Source: an uncultured Ectothiorhodospiraceae bacterium (lineage in GTDB: Bacteria; Pseudomonadota; Gammaproteobacteria; Nitrococcales; Nitrococcaceae). From it: a stretch of 64,000 nucleotides of DNA. The DNA is taken from positions 56,243 to 120,242 of the forward strand of contig CAJXKP010000002.1 of assembly GCA_913055565.1 (NCBI GenBank), written 5' to 3'. The position numbers and the translations under genes were made by a program. The notes under the pieces are model-generated. The model was not told the origin of the DNA. It did not search any database and saw only the letters and a list, made by a program, of their open reading frames with translations. Positions within the stretch are counted from its first letter, which is position 1; each line of letters opens with the position of its first letter. Positions 63,894-64,000 of the stretch are shown here, in pieces.

Positions 63894-64000
63894 GTGCGCC
63901 AGGAAAAGCCTGGTCGTTTGGAATCGGCGGATAGGGGAGGCCGCTGTGAAATAGCGTGAGGGATCCAGTGGGTAATCAATCCCACGCGGTAAAGGTTGGC

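Overview
The window reads as chromosome from a GC-rich gammaproteobacterium. Its gene order matches that group: fimV-truA-trpF(BA)-accD-folC-dedD-cvpA-purF-metZ at the left, and xseA-guaB-guaA ... tadA ... mltF at the right. Many proteins have acidic, Asp/Glu-rich linkers (FimV, DamX-like), which fits a halophile such as an Ectothiorhodospiraceae relative. That placement is inference; no rRNA or marker tree is available here.

Layout. 1-14.5 kb: the end of FimV, then a tightly overlapping housekeeping run for pseudouridylation, tryptophan, malonyl-CoA, folate, purine and methionine synthesis, a glycerate kinase and an orphan GspF-like protein. 14.5-21.4 kb: an IalB-like secreted protein, a helix-hairpin-helix protein, a membrane-anchored sulfatase-fold protein, an Lrp-type regulator divergent from leuA, and a DUF423 gene. 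21.4-24.8 kb: a small accessory island with a Tae4-type peptidoglycan amidase, a secreted cysteine-rich protein and a DUF1287 cysteine peptidase. It is bounded by two diverged copies of the leuA tail plus DUF423; the right copy is decayed. 24.8-30.6 kb: the four-gene ligase-associated repair operon (exonuclease, ATP-dependent ligase, Lhr-type helicase, PdeM) behind a perfect dyad. 30.6-38.7 kb: DUF502, SDR, LEA-type lipoprotein, thiamine-binding, Nudix, MscS and DamX-like genes and tRNA-Glu.

38.8-46.6 kb is a signalling block: heme oxygenase plus bacteriophytochrome-diguanylate cyclase, a phasin, a PAS-PAS-LuxR regulator, a decayed CheB-CheR-PAS gene and a KaiB-like gene. The phasin and kaiB-like genes share a nearly identical palindromic element upstream. 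46.7-64 kb: DUF3422, a single cyclic-nucleotide-binding domain protein, a Do-type protease, xseA, a strongly folded candidate RNA, guaB, guaA, an arsH-like gene with a duplicated tail and REP-like repeats, tadA, an ABC1 kinase, metY, mltF, tRNA-Ser(CGA) and an aldo/keto reductase.

The least explained parts are the effector-like island with its diverged flanking duplication, the palindrome shared by the phasin and kaiB-like genes, the folded element between xseA and guaB, and the dyad in front of the repair operon. No CRISPR array, rRNA, complete insertion sequence, prophage or type VI structural gene was seen. All base composition and identity remarks are by eye.
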